From contig JANFOG010000008.1 of assembly GCA_024336345.1 (NCBI GenBank), positions 806,001 through 870,000 on the forward strand: a DNA stretch of 64,000 nt. Reading direction: 5' to 3'. This document shows, in pieces, positions 33,358-46,300 of this stretch. The translations under genes and the position numbers were made by a program. The DNA is from Mariannaea sp. PMI_226 (Eukaryota; Ascomycota; Sordariomycetes; Hypocreales; Nectriaceae). Below the pieces are notes generated by a model. That model was not told where the DNA came from, ran no database searches, and saw only the letters and a list, made by a program, of their open reading frames with translations. Position 1 is the stretch's first letter. Each line of letters starts with the position of its first letter.

Positions 33358-34500
33358 CCGGGCTATAAGATCATCGCTCTTCTTTACTTTGCCAGGTGTG
33401 TGTGTGTGTGTGTGTGTATGTGCTTGCTTGCTGCGTCAGGCATATGCGGTCAATGCGGGGATCAAGACAAGGCCTCGACGAAGGGAGATTTGCTGCTGCT
33501 GAGCCAGGGAAGAGCAAAAAAGCACACACGCACGCTCACACGCACATACACAAATATACACACACACCCTCCTTTTCTTTGAATCGGCGAATTCAAGTCA
33601 TGTGGCGTCACTGATGGGTCGATTCTGAAGGTCTGGGGTACACGGAACTGATCCGACCGGGACATGGGTCCCGGAAAATCATATAACGTTAACATTGAGT
33701 TGTTCAAAACTGCCAAGTAAATTCATAAGTCTGTGACAAACTTCGCAGTCGTATCAGGTCATTCATGTCGTACAGTCCCAAAATCCCCAAGCGATTTCTG
33801 TACTGAATCTTGTTGGTCTGTCGATTCGTTTCCCGTTCCAATGTCTCCCGGCATGTCCAAAAAAAAATTGCACCCATCAAGCGAGAACGAAAACCGCAGA
33901 AGACATCCTGGTGCTATTCTTCACACCTGCCGGGATTCCAAATATAAAATAAAAATCCTCAGAAAACACCATACACCTTGCCTGCCATACATGTCCAGTG
34001 AAAGCAAAGACCTCCCATAAACCCGCTACTAACTAATCCAAATGAATGCTATTCGATAAATCATTGCCAGTGAAATAAATGTCCGGCGTATACTAAATAA
34101 TAGACAATACCAATAGATAGGTATACAAGTACTTTGGTTGAAATCGTAATTAAGTGAGCCGATGAGAAAGGGGTGGTTAAGACAGATTCGTTGAAGAGAA
34201 GAGGACTGGGGGAAAAAAACACGCGTTTTAATATCGTGCTCTCCAAAATACGGTGATGGTACTGGCGAGCCGATGCCGTAGTCATCAAAATAATGACAAG
34301 AGACACTCTATGTTGTCTCAATCAAACGCATTCCCCTTAGGGAATGAATCTGTATAAACGCCCCTTAGGATAACAGGATATGCGTGACCTCGAAGCCATT
34401 CCTAATGAAATGTGCGTAAAAAAGCGCCAAAACTTTTGGTTTCTCGCATTCGTAATAATGTGGTTGCCCGAGATGGTGAATGTATGGGTGAGTTGCAAGA
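33358..34500. other. Convergent spacer with microsatellites
   Basis: This is a tail-to-tail region between GCP4 and the minus-strand gene. It begins with the GT and CA microsatellites just after the GCP4 stop. No supported gene. Confidence 0.6.
33396..33568. repeat. GT repeat and CA-rich repeat in inverted arrangement
   Basis: (GT)11 occupies 33396-33417 and a CA-rich tract occupies about 33523-33568, both directly after the GCP4 stop codon. On one RNA strand the GU and AC repeats are complementary. Confidence 0.85.
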
Positions 34501-36095
34501 TCAGTACGCAGCTACAGGCCGACGACCAAATCGAAGTGGGCCGCTGCCCTTTGAATGCTCCTCGGAGTGGCGTCGATGGAACAAGTTCTGAACGAGATTT
34601 CGTGGTGTAGACTCGTTAAAGTCTCCGATGCGGTTGCGAATAGCTCGGTGTGAAGGCTTCTTTGCCTGCCATCGCTCCTTGATGCTGTCATCAACAAGAG
34701 CAATCAGTCCGGTAGCAACGATAACACTTTCAACTGTTAGTTTAATCTCTCATCAATCCATGGTGGGAAGAATAAAACTCACTCGGCCACGTCGGTGATG
34801 GCATCAATAACGCTGTTGTCGCTAATCCACATATAACACGGAGTGACCCATGCTCCAGCCATCTCATCGTCCAGGACCTGGTTGGGGCTTCGCATCTCCG
34901 GGACAATATGTGCGATAGGGGCTCCATGACCATCACGAACAAGGTGGTAGGATACAACGTTGAGGTTCTTGTCAATCACTCGCTTCCATGCATACTTGTG
35001 TCCCCACCAGCTGTACTCGTAACGCTTGTTCGCCCTGCTTCCACGTCTAGCTACATCGACCCGCGCGTAGTTGCTGAACTCCAACTTGATTCGATTCGTG
35101 GGCACCATGCGTTGCTTAGCCTTCGGTGTCTGTGGCTGGCTTTGATCAGAGTTTACAGAATGGGAACCAGACCAAACTGAAGCTCCATCTGAGGTTGTTG
35201 AGGCATTGCTAGCAGCTGAGGCTTTGAAGAACGAAGAGGCAGCCGATGATGATCGATGGAAAGGTGTGGCCACAGACTTGAATGCAGAGCTCATGGATCG
35301 ACGAAGGGCTGGACGGGCAGCAGCGACTGTGCCGGCAGTAGCTGGTGCATAGGAGCGCTTCGAGCTGCAAACTTCTCGGCCAGAGTCTCTGCAGTATCGG
35401 CGGAAAGAGAACTCTCTGCGCGCTAGATCATGCATGCGCAAGTGGAAGAGCTGGATAGCAAGTGGCCTTCGTCCTGGGCCAACGGGTACGAGGGTGTCGA
35501 CACGTAGATTCATGTTGCCATCAGGAGTTAGGTCGTCATGGCGAATAGCAAGCCTGTCAAGAGACGGGAAAAGTCGCGAGAAATCCTGAGGGGTAGATGG
35601 TCTGACTGGGGGGTCGTTAGACGTTCCGCGATATGGTGGCAGAACAGGGGGGATATGAAGAGAAGCTGGATCGGAGAGGATATAGTCCTTGTCTTCATCT
35701 TGTTCTTCCTCGTCGTCGTCATCGTCGTCTTCTGAGCTGTCCGAGTCCTCTAGTTCCTCACCTTCTTCATCTCCTTCATCCTCGCAACCACCAACCGGAA
35801 GATCGCGACTCAGTGGTGCCATTTCAGAAAGAACAGAGTCATAAGTGGCCATAGATGATGATGAGGCATTGAATAATGTTTCGGCTGCCGTCGTTTGGGC
35901 TGTTAATGGCTTCTGGCCATTAAGAACAGTGAAGGCCTTTTTCTGGTAGGTAGAGGTTGAATGAAAAGATGTAGGCGCGGTTGACTGAGAGGCTTCAGAA
36001 AAGTAGGAGTCGCGTATAGAGTCAGACTCAGATGGCGCGGGAGAGGTTGTGATCACAACCTTTCTGTCCCGCCGTGAGGAGGAGTCTGGCAACAT
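34501..36095 (-). CDS. Uncharacterised acidic protein with WWGHKY motif
   Basis: Two exons, 34783-36095 and 34501-34726, with a 56-nt intron (GTGAGT donor, GAAAG acceptor), give 512 residues. Using the earlier acceptor CTAACAG would create an immediate stop. I cannot name the family. The N terminus is Ser/Thr-rich. Residues about 105-136 are almost entirely Asp/Glu. A segment around residues 195-235 (NLRVDTLVPVGPGRRPLAIQ) and the region about 330-440 look folded: RIKLEFSNYARVDVA, YEYSWWGHKYAWKR at 359-372, then VSYHLVRDGHGAPIAHIVPE and WVTPCYMWISDNSVIDAITD. The last exon adds VIVATGLIALVDDSIKERWQ. The beta-rich pattern loosely recalls tubby-like or LURP-one-related folds, but that is a guess. 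No signal peptide or membrane helix is clear. Confidence 0.82.
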
Positions 36096-36329
36096 TGTTG
36101 CAAGCTATCGAGGCTGTACAATCCTGCTATGAGTATATGTATTCGCCTTTTTTCCTTCTCTTAGGTTAAGATAGAGCTAGCACACGCCCTTTTCACTGTT
36201 TGTTGTTGTGATAAAGTAGTCGTGGGGTACGTCAATGATGACCGTGAGAGTGGTGAGAAAGGGTGTTTGGGTTGTGAGGTATAATAATTGAGTGTGGTTA
36301 GAGTTGGTTTGAGGGGTGTGTCGTGAAGA

Positions 36330-36353
36330 ATATATATATGTATATATATATAT
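36330..36353. repeat. TA-rich microsatellite
   Basis: An imperfect alternating TATATATATG/TATATATATATATGG run lies about 235 bases upstream of the start codon of the 34501-36095 gene. It may act as a TATA-like or easily melted promoter element, but no function is shown. Confidence 0.75.
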
Positions 36354-38059
36354 GGTCGAGTCGGGTTGTATTAAGTTGAATTCCAAGAATGGAAGAGTCA
36401 AGATGGCAGAGAGGGAGGGTGAGTTGGTATATATCGAGTGAATATGAGTTGGTAGGTTGCCTGGATCTTGAGCAGTGAGAAGAGAGGGGCACAGAGGGGC
36501 TACAGAGGGGCTTATACGGGGAGCTGGCTTTACACGCAACCAGTGGAGACCAAGCCAAACGGTGCGGCGCGCGATGGGTGCTGACAAGCCTGGAGGACAA
36601 CCTGGAAAAGCAACTCGGGGAGTGCGGTCGAAGAGTGTGCAATGTGTAATACGACGTAACGTACTTTGGTACTCCGTATGGGGTACAGTACTTGGTGCAT
36701 GTTCCATGACTTCAGTGGAACGGGCCACCTGTCAGAACTCGCGCCACGACGGGGAGCATTCGAAGAAGCGCCTTGCCCTGAGCGGCCGGCGCCTGTCCAC
36801 CCCCCTCCCCCCCATTCAAAACAGTCTGTGGGCCAAGGGCTTAGCATCAGGGGCCTGCCTCGTTGCTCTTTGGAGGTGTGGAAATCCCTCCAGGAAGCCT
36901 GATCAAGTGCGCTAGCCTCAAGACACTCATAGCAGTCTGAAGACTTTTGTCCTCGCAGCATCGTGCAGCTGGACCACTTCAAGGGCGAGTGGCCAAAAGG
37001 CGGCCCCCCTTTTCCCCTTGCCCAGAACTACGATCTCACATTCACTGTCTCGAGAGCTGCCCGTCCGGTGTCGTGGGGGTTGTGTCAATGTATCAGCGGC
37101 CCCGGTGCGCGATTCCGGGCCGCCAATGATTCTCGTACGAACTAGTTGGGCTGTTGATCAGTATGCGTTTGAGAGTACCTAGGAGCAGTTGGTAGACCAC
37201 ACTCAGAACAGGAGGACAGACGATGAGCAGGGGGTGGGTAGCTGTTTAGAGCTCAGTGTCACACCACGAGGACCGTCGCATGGCCTGTTGCTCAGTCCGT
37301 CCGGTACCGTAGGTTCGGGCCAGCTGGGGTTATTGACGACCATCGTTGCTCCGTTCGGAAAGGGAGACGGGTGTCGAGAGAATCTCGTTCATTCGTTCGT
37401 CGATCTGTCAATGGGATGCATCCAAGGAATTTAGCCGGTGACCATTGGGTGACTGAGGCGAAATTCCGAGGTCTTCCAGGAACTGGGCGCAGCACTCTCA
37501 TCTGCTCCAAGTTTTGCCGTAAGTACTAACTGTACTGTACGAGTAAACCTTTTGGCCATGCCATGGACTGTGACGTTGAGACAGAGTCTCGGCCCCTTCC
37601 CCCTCCCTTTTCCACCTCTCCACAATACAGGCTTCGTCTCCCGCGCTGGCGGCTGTTGCGAAATTGTAGGTTGGTACCGCATCAATCAAAAAATGCACTC
37701 ATCGCTGGCGCTCCATTGTTTGCCCCAGGAAACCCAGCCAGTTGTTGAATTTGGATGGGGACCTGGCAGGTCTTTTCGGTCGAAGCATCGAACAAGACTC
37801 GACCACGACATCACTTCCCCCACGCACGTACGGCGCGTCCAGTGGAATAATGCCCATGACGGTGCTGGAGCTTTCCAGAAATGCCTACCGACCTACCAAG
37901 TCGGGCCAGAAGCTTGACCTCATTAGCGAGGGTAGATCAGATGAGGTACTTGTCAGCGTGACGTTCAGATTCAGTCACCCACCTTGCTCACCATAGAACA
38001 AGAGGTGTCCAGGAGCCCTGTAATGCACATTGCAAAAGGGTACGAAGTTGCATAGCTAC

Positions 38060-38800
38060 AGTAGGTACCTACATCCTTGTCACCTTGATTTGAGTAGCAT
38101 CGTGACCCTTCGGAGCTCCCCAGAAGGGAAAAGCTCCAACAGTTTGGCTACGGGGAAAGCCCTGTGGTATTCCGGTCGGGCTTCATCATAGACAGTGATG
38201 CCTCAGGACGGAATGGAGTAACACGTGAGGTGTACATGAATTTGTGCCTTGCTTCGGGGATCTGTACTTAGTAGCTATAGCAGCTGATCTCCGATGTAAT
38301 TTCAATTGTCGAACGGGATGGCAGTTGAGGAGAGGGAACCGCATTCAATTCGATTCGGGCGGGAAGTGACGGAGAGAATTGATGCAGTCATGCGATGGCT
38401 TCTGTTGGGGGGTTGGGACACCTCTCACTTCTTGGACAATAGGTAGGTAGTGTGTGTGCAAGCTGTGATGGGTGGTTGATTTGGTGGTCAGCACCTACGA
38501 CCTTCCTTCCTACCTACTGTAGCTACAGGATTGTACCTGAGGCACCTAAGGTCCCTACGGATGTAAGGTAACCTGAGGTAAGGTACCTTTGCCGGCACTG
38601 AAGGGCCAGTGGAAGGATTGATATCGGCAGGTGCAGGCTAATGTTGCATTGATCTCATCAAGGACCAGCCCCGAAAGCATCCCACCTTCACTGTGCAGAT
38701 TACCGCCCGTGCCTTGGTACCCTACCTTACATTAACTTTCCTCCTGTCGGCACGTACTGTAGGTACCTCATGTACAGTACCTGCACCTGCAGTGCGTGCC
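38060..38800. repeat. Second cluster of AGGTACCT / TACCTAAGG elements
   Basis: Repeated short motifs include GTAGGTACCTAC, GGTAGGTAG, CTACCTACTG, GGCACCTAAGG, GTAAGGTAACC, AGGTAAGGTACC, CCCTACCTTAC and GTAGGTACCTC. They are the same arms and palindromes seen at 17105-17360. Confidence 0.65.
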
Positions 38801-41800
38801 AGACCCTCCCAGAACCCTCCTCAATAATACGGACCTGTGCTATACGTCCACGGGTGGTTTGTACCTCCCGCAGCCCGTAACGCGGCGTCACCGTTACAGC
38901 AGAGGGACAAGCCGCCCGAGTCCACCCGGAACCAACTGGAATGATCAATACCACCCAAGGTCGCGCGTCAGGCCAGACTCATCCATAATGAAGATCTTCG
39001 ATAAACTGAACATTTGCATGCATCCAGAAAAACTCTGAAAGAAAATTTTCTTCCTGCTGCTACCTTGCTCTGTACAGTACGTTTTCCAATTCCAATCAAC
39101 AACCTGATACCGATAGTCTAGAGCTTCAGTAGCTACTACCTCACCTGTGCAAAGCTGTGGTTCCCCCCATTTCACATCCCGCTCGCCCACTTCAATCTCA
39201 ACCCAGGCCGACGTTGCCGCCCAACATTGATGGAACGGCTTGCTTATTGTTAGCCTAACGATTGGGTCGCCCCCAAGGCTCGCTACTTTCGATTCGCTTT
39301 CTTTTTTTGGTTGGTATACAGTGAAGTAAGCAAGCAGCCAGCGCCAGTTGATCCATTCAGTTTCAGGGTCTCCGGCATAACGGTCTTCTCTGCCTATATT
39401 CCGCCCGACCACGTTGCTCAATCTCCACGGCACATCGGGTCTTTTCTCCACCAACGCGAGAAACGTGGGCCTAATTAGTATCCAGCGTCAGCTTGTCATC
39501 ATTTTTACAGTTAATGATTAAGGCACGACGGAAGTATGGAGCCCCCTTCCACGTCTCTAAAACGCCCCCATACCCCTGGCGCTGGTGCGTTTTATTAGGG
39601 TGAACAATCACAATTACTCATTTGGGACAAAGGCTTTCGTCCTTTTTTTCTCAGGTCTGGTGATCGCCAAGTATTTGATATTTGGCATTTGGCGGCCTCG
39701 GTGTGGCTCACCTTAAGAACCTCCAGCCACGTTTGGTTCGTCATATCTGCCCTGTTCGCCTTGTGTGGCCCTCACATCTGACCAAGCCACGATTGCTGCA
39801 CGGTCTATTTACAGATCATTTACTCCGTATCGTGATGCCGAATTCCTCATGCTTCGCCTCACTTGCCTGATTACACATTTTCACTGGCATCGGTACCCGA
39901 AGCTCCGTCAAGCCAATTCCATCTTCCCAACTGGGGAATAATCCAGCTTAGGCGTGTCGCAACCTCGAACCAGGGGGGGTGCTTGTGTTTAATCGAACTG
40001 CCCATGACACGCTGCCTAGGTTCAAACATGAACTCGTCCCTTGCTCCTAGAATCTAACACGTCAATTACACCAAATAACGAAACAAACAACGGCGTTGAC
40101 TCATCTGATCAATCCCGTGATATCCAATCCATTCATCGGCTTTTCCTCCAAAGAAGAGAGCCGCCTAACAACGCATCCATGTCTCAGCTCATGGTGTCAG
40201 TCAGAACGACAGCTGCCGCCTTGAGGGGTTGAGTCACCGAAGAAGATTCGATGTCATTGATGCTCCCAGTTAAACTGTCCACCATGGAGATCTCTAACGA
40301 TGTCCTTTCTCCCCTGTGATCGAGCTGTAGACAACGTACAGCACTCTAGCCCATCGCCATTCAATGACGCCGCCGCCAGAGCTGCACTGCATTCACTTCA
40401 AATGCATTCACTTGCATGATGCACTTGCTCATTATTTAGCCTGTGCGCAAAATCAAGGAAGCACTCACTGATGTAATTGTTTCTTTCCCCCAAAAGGACA
40501 TCTCGTGCCGTACTCCCTAAAGACAGAAGAATTGTTCCCCAAAAAATGCGTGAGGACTGCGGCACATGTGTTTTGTGTGACCACTTCCAAGAAACAAGCT
40601 GACCATGGAGGGCACACCAACAACTTACACCACAAGAGATTTTCCAACATCCATCTCGATCCATCAGTTCTTCTTTCCCACCCTTCCTTTCGAGCTGACC
40701 ACCTATTGCGCTTTGCCGAAATCGGGATTCGAAGCAACACATCCAAGTAAGGGAGTTACATGCTCGTGACGAATGTGTTTGGCTGTTATTCGTCCTTGCC
40801 CGCCCGATCCTTTTCGGCCCTCCTCCTCAACGGACGTCCGGCTCCCCCGTCTCCTCCAATCCCAGTTCCTTTTCCCTCTGCCTTTTTTTTTTCCTTTCGC
40901 TGCCGCCGGGGTGTCCTCTTCTTTCCAGAATATGCCCCATGCTCCCTTCGCTGGGCGCCTCGTGGTACCAGTACTGCGAAATGGGTTCAACATCCTTGTA
41001 GTTTGTCCGTTGGTCGTCTCGGCAATCTGCGCTGTATGTATGTACATGCTTTGAGTGAGAGGCGACCACTGCAGGATCCGCAGGTCCGCGGGTCCTGGAG
41101 AGCAGGTCATCGTAGATTGACAGGGCAGCTTCTTGCTTCCATGAGTGCCTCGTGCCTGATCACCAGTGAACGCCTCGGCTTCGCTATCCTCCCATTTCTT
41201 TCCAACTTTTGGGGGCTTTGCAAGAGTCACCGCGTTGTTGCGTCGCTCTGTGCCACCATTACTGATCATATTCGGTCACCCTCCATCCCTCATTCTTTGC
41301 TCTCACAAAATTGGCATTCCGCTTAGATGGGGTGGTTACGAGCTGGAAGCCCAAGCTGACCTCATCCTGTCTCATTCCTGCAACCCAACCTTGGATCAAT
41401 TTGCTTCGTAGCAGCTCTCGCTGATATGGTGTAGCCGATCTCTCTCCCCCTTCCGGCCTCCTGCTTTCCACGCGCATGCTTAGCGACCGTCTATCCGAGT
41501 CCCGTCAATGGTTCTTGACGCAATGCAACGCGGCTGTCTCATGGGCGGAACAAGATGCCTAAAGAGCGCCTCAGAATGCACATGGCATCGCTATGTTGGA
41601 CTGTTCGATGGGCTTACACAGGCCTCATGACACCTGTGCTGCGTCTCTCTATGGCCTGGCGGCTGAGAGCTTCGTCATGGCATGGCGGGCCTCAAATCTT
41701 ATCGAGTTTGCTCGTGGCCTCCAACACCAAACAGATATCCAACGCCTCACTTTTTTCTGCCGTATTGGCCTGCTAGTGCTAGTACACCCTTTACCATTAG

Positions 41801-43354
41801 GCACCTAACCAGTGAAAGGTGCACTCTCGAGTTGCTGCGCATCATACCAAAGTATGATAGACAAGATCCATCACAACCTAAGCTACCCAGGTAGGTAGTC
41901 ATGAAGTAACTACAATTGTAAGGCCTTTGTAGGAGAGATCTATTGGTGTATGTATGCATCATCAAAAGGAAGACTCTCCAATGCCAACTCCGGCTTGATT
42001 GCTCCGGGACAAAGTAGAGGCAGCGAGGACAGTCGAACAACCTGAACCAACCAAGTAGACAATCCAGTCTTCTCACTGCGTCCCTGTTCTGTTTGTGCTA
42101 TGTAATTGTACCAGTGTTGTACATGCATGATTTTCCTCCCCCACGAGCTTGGTGGTGCCAGGCGGAGCAGATAAGTTTCCAGACAGATTAGACCTTCAGT
42201 TTACGTCTCCGTCTCCATCCCCGTACATTGTGCAGCACGATAAGTTGCTCAATGCGTGGGGAGTCGCAGAGGGGGAGGGACAGCAGAGAGAGAGACCTTT
42301 TGCCGCCACTTCGAGCCCTTGTCATCCCGCCGTGGCTCCCACGGTTTCGGGTCGAGCCGACGCTGCCGTATCGAAACCAGTGGCTGGTCTAGATACTTTA
42401 TTCACTGAGAGTGAGCAAATGGCTGCGTGAGCTGACTTCACATGTCGACTCGTCCCACCCACCATGTAAGTCACGAGAATCCCTCTTGAGCTGGCTTCTC
42501 AAATTTTTTATTTCCCTCTTATATGTATGTATGGATGGCTTGCTTGCTCGAGTGTCTCGTGACTTGGTGATCTTTCGTTCGTCAAGTCCCTTCCCCCCTT
42601 CCCCCCTATATCGTCTCATGCTCTCCCTCACCGCGACTTCGAAGCATCATCCCACGTCTCTCCCACGCCAACTACACCACTCTCAAATTTTTTTCCTCAA
42701 CCGTCCGCATTCTTCTAGTCTACCCCAAACACGCTATTTAGTGACGAGTTGGCTGTCGCATTCCCCTCCTCTCCACGCGGCTGGTCTTTGCTGCATGGCC
42801 CTAGCCAACTCCACAAAGTTGTGTGCGTCATAGACCATGAGCTATTATGTCTCAACTTCACTCGGTTGAGGTGGACGATGGGAAATTGGAGGGTGAATTT
42901 ATATGATTTTGCATCACCCTGCAGGTTATGACTTATACTATTAGTTGTTCCAGAACCGCCGGTGTCCCTATTGCGAGCAAGGGTGGCAATGGAAACTTTG
43001 CCAACAATCCGCTATTATCAAGAAGTAGTAAATGCCCCTGTGGGGTTGAGTAAAAGTTGCGTATTCCAATCAATGCGTAAATATCTTCAGGAGGCACCTC
43101 TATCGAAGTAAAGGAGATCAAGAGTGAACAAATAAAGAAGACGTATCGATCAATAACCATAACCTACTGAATCGAACTGCTTGTAACTGAATTCTCTACT
43201 CCCCCACATGCCCTCTTCCTTTTCACTATGCCCTCTCTGCCATCCTCAATCCTCCTCCTCCTGTTAAGCAAGGACCCAAGTGCTCATCGACTCTCCTAAG
43301 AATCACCCTCACAATATTTATCACGTCGCTCGTACTGTGCCTGACGCAGCAACA

Positions 43355-46300
43355 CTAGGACTGACTGTTCCAGCCAACCCAGCTTCGGGGCATGATGCGC
43401 CAGATCTTGACTTCACCGCTGCGTAGGTCATCGAGCTTGAAGCTCTCAACCTTGACCTTTTTGCTCTCACGACCCTGCTCCCAGGCACGAACCTTCTTTT
43501 TCGTGCCATCCCACTCAGCAACAACAGCAACATGATCAGGTTTGCCGACTTCCATGGAGTATTTTGCGTGCATAGGGCCGTGTTTGCCCTGGAAGCGAGC
43601 GTTGCGGATGGTGAGAATATCGCCGGGGCGGATCATGTCGTTTTGCTGCGTGGAGGCGTTGGCCATGTTGGAGTAAACAAGGGCACCGTAGGCGCGAGTG
43701 CCGACAGGTGCGAGAGCATCTTTGAAGGGGCGGAGGAGTTCGATGATGAGACCAAGAGGAGTACCATCGCCTACGATTGAATCCTTTTTGGATGAGACGG
43801 CTTCCGAAATAGGGCGGCCAAACCGCTCATAGTATTCCTCCATCTCGTCTTGTCGTAGGACACGAGGGGGAGGTTCGTGACGCTGCTCAAGCTCTACATC
43901 CGAGGGGTCATAAGGATCGTAACGGACAGTTAGGAAACTCTGGGAGTAGTCTTGGTACAGGATAACAACGTCTCGGGTAATGATAGTTTTCTGTCCACCA
44001 TTCGTGCTTGTAGATTCGTCAGACTCAAAAAAGATGTCCTTACGTCCTTGGAGGACCGGAGGCACTTGGTTCGGCTGTTTCCACCAGCCACTCTGAACAG
44101 CCAAGTCAAGGTCCTTGGCAATGAACCCAGACTCCATTGATGGCCGAAGCATGTCTATCGATATCCTGCTAGGCCTGGAAACATCGAGAGACTGTCGAGA
44201 ACGTCCAGCAGGTGCTGCAGGAGGAGGAGCCCTCCTGTCAGGGGGGTTAGACAGGGATGGAGATCCGGGGAAAACGGCCTCCTCTTCAATCTTGGGAGTC
44301 CTGTGCGAGTAGCTTCCTGGGGTAGTGGCTGAGTAGTTGTAAGGGTCGTAATCCTCGGCAGGGGGGATGGCCACGCTCGTAGGAGGGAGGGGCGGGGGAG
44401 CCATGCGAGGCATCTCGACGGATCGTCGAGTATCTGAGGGAGGAGGTTGAGAGGGAATTGGCGGTGGTACAGCTCTAGGAGCTGACGTTGAGGGAATTGG
44501 CGGTGGCAGAGTCGGGGGAGCATCGGTAATAGGTGATTGAAACGAATTATCCTCAAGACTCGAGTCTCTTGCGTGTGCTTTCAAGGCATCTTTGTGGGGA
44601 ACCGAAGATGCGATATCAGTGTCATAGTCTCCTTCGTACTCTGTTACCTCCGCATCCTCCTCTTCTCCAGCCTGTGGTGGCCTTGAGGTGATTGGCGCTT
44701 GGGAATCTATCGTGGACTGTCGACGAAGGGCACCCGGTGGCGGTGGTGGAGGCGGTCGATTTTGAGCAGGGGGAGGGATAGCAGGTGCGGATCCGGGGAT
44801 TGGGGGAGGTGGACGGCTATTCCGCTTACTGGCAGCGGTAGGTGATCTTGGGCTAAACTCTTCGGATGTTGGTGACATGGGCGGAGATCTTGTAGGAAGA
44901 TTAGGGGGTTGGATTGGTGGCGGTGGCATGGGGGGGGATCGAATGGCTGCAGCTTGATGCTCAGCGGCACTATCATCACCCCGATCCCTACCAGAGAGCT
45001 CATCATCGGACTCAGAACCCTCAGTCTGGGACTTGATGTCTGAGGGTGGTGGAGGTGGGGGCCGGGCTAGGATGAATGTCAGTAAAGATGATATCGGGGG
45101 GGGGTTCTGGCTATTTACATTCAGCGGGGACAGGAGGCGGCGCCGGGCGACCACTCGGGATTGGGGGGGGAGCCATAGCATCCCTCGGAGGGACTAAGTT
45201 TCTATTAGCTGCCTGACATGAAGCCGAGAGACGACATGGCTTACATGATGGAACACTGGCGGGTGCTGGTGTGGTTGCGTCTTCCTCCTCTTCCTCATTT
45301 TCTTCGGCCGCTCGAGGGGGGAGCGCCGGAACTGGGGGCGGAGCTGGACGAGCAGTCTCAGCCTCATCATCAGGTCGGGCTGTCTCCTCAGATCTTATAG
45401 GACCACCCATACCAGGAAGAGCCATCATGATTGGAATAGGAGCAGCGCGAGTGGAAGGAGCCTCCTCGACCTCCTCCTCAACCGGGGCTTCAGCCTTGGG
45501 AGCTTTCTTCTTCTTGGGTGGTAGAGCACTGGGCATTGGCGCACCAAACATGCCGTGGAAACCCATTCCGCCACTCATCTTGGCCATTCTAGCCCGGAGC
45601 TCTTCCTTGCGTCTGACTTCCGGATCAACGTCCTCATCTTCAGCTTCCTCCTCTTCCTCCTCTGCTTCTTCCTCGCTCTCGTTCTTCAGTTGTGGAGGAG
45701 CAGCTGCCATTGGTTGTATGGGTAGAGCTGGTAGCTTAGGTGCTGCTCGAGGTACCGCATCACTATCGTCACGCTCTGTCAATTCGTCATTACCTTCAGT
45801 CGTGTCACCAGCTCCAGACAAATCTGCCTCATTACCATCATGAACAGGTTCCACCGCAGGTCCCTTGGACATCTTTCGACGAACTGGGGGAGGGGCACGG
45901 TTTGGTCCAGGCTCATCCGTAGAGGTTCTTGTTCCGGAGTCCTCGGTGCTGCGACGCTCCAGAGGAGGGATCTGCGGCGAAGAGGTATCTTCAACCTCAC
46001 CCAGGGCGTCAGCAGCTCCAATGCTGTCTCTTTTCTTCTGTGGTCGCTTAGGCTTCTCTTTTTTAACAATAGCGTCGGCATGTCGCTGAGCCTGTTCCAT
46101 CTGTTGCTTCTGCAACAACGCAATGCGTTCCTTCAAGCTCGTAGGCTTTGGCTGGTCAGCATCGCCCTCCGGAGACTCGGTCGGCACGAGACCAGCCCGC
46201 TCTGCTTGTCCTTGAACCTCAGCCTCCTTCTCCTTGATCTCAGGGTCCTCCTCACGTCGATAGATTTTGGCAGTAGGGGCCTGCTGAGGGGGGGGGATAT

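Larger units (their letters stand above)
36096..43354. other. 7.3 kb gene-free stretch
   Basis: This is the largest gap in the window. The proximal 600 bases are the promoter side of the minus-strand gene (TA-repeat and CT-rich sequence). The remainder has only short or antiparallel overlapping frames, for example 169 codons at 38945-39454 (minus, non-ATG start) and two opposed 188-codon frames at about 40703-41326; none shows domains. AGGTACCT palindromes cluster at about 38060-38800. I see no transposon ends or tRNA. Confidence 0.5.

Noticed and set aside
38945..39454. 169-codon minus-strand frame
   Set aside because: It begins without an ATG, matches nothing I know and is flanked by repeat-rich spacer; not enough to call a gene.
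40724..40742. GGGATTCGAAGC, similar to a T-arm on the minus strand
   Set aside because: No D arm, anticodon stem or acceptor pairing is present nearby.
40703..41326. Two opposed 188-codon frames
   Set aside because: They overlap each other on opposite strands, have low-complexity basic segments, no domain and no splice continuation; probably composition-driven.
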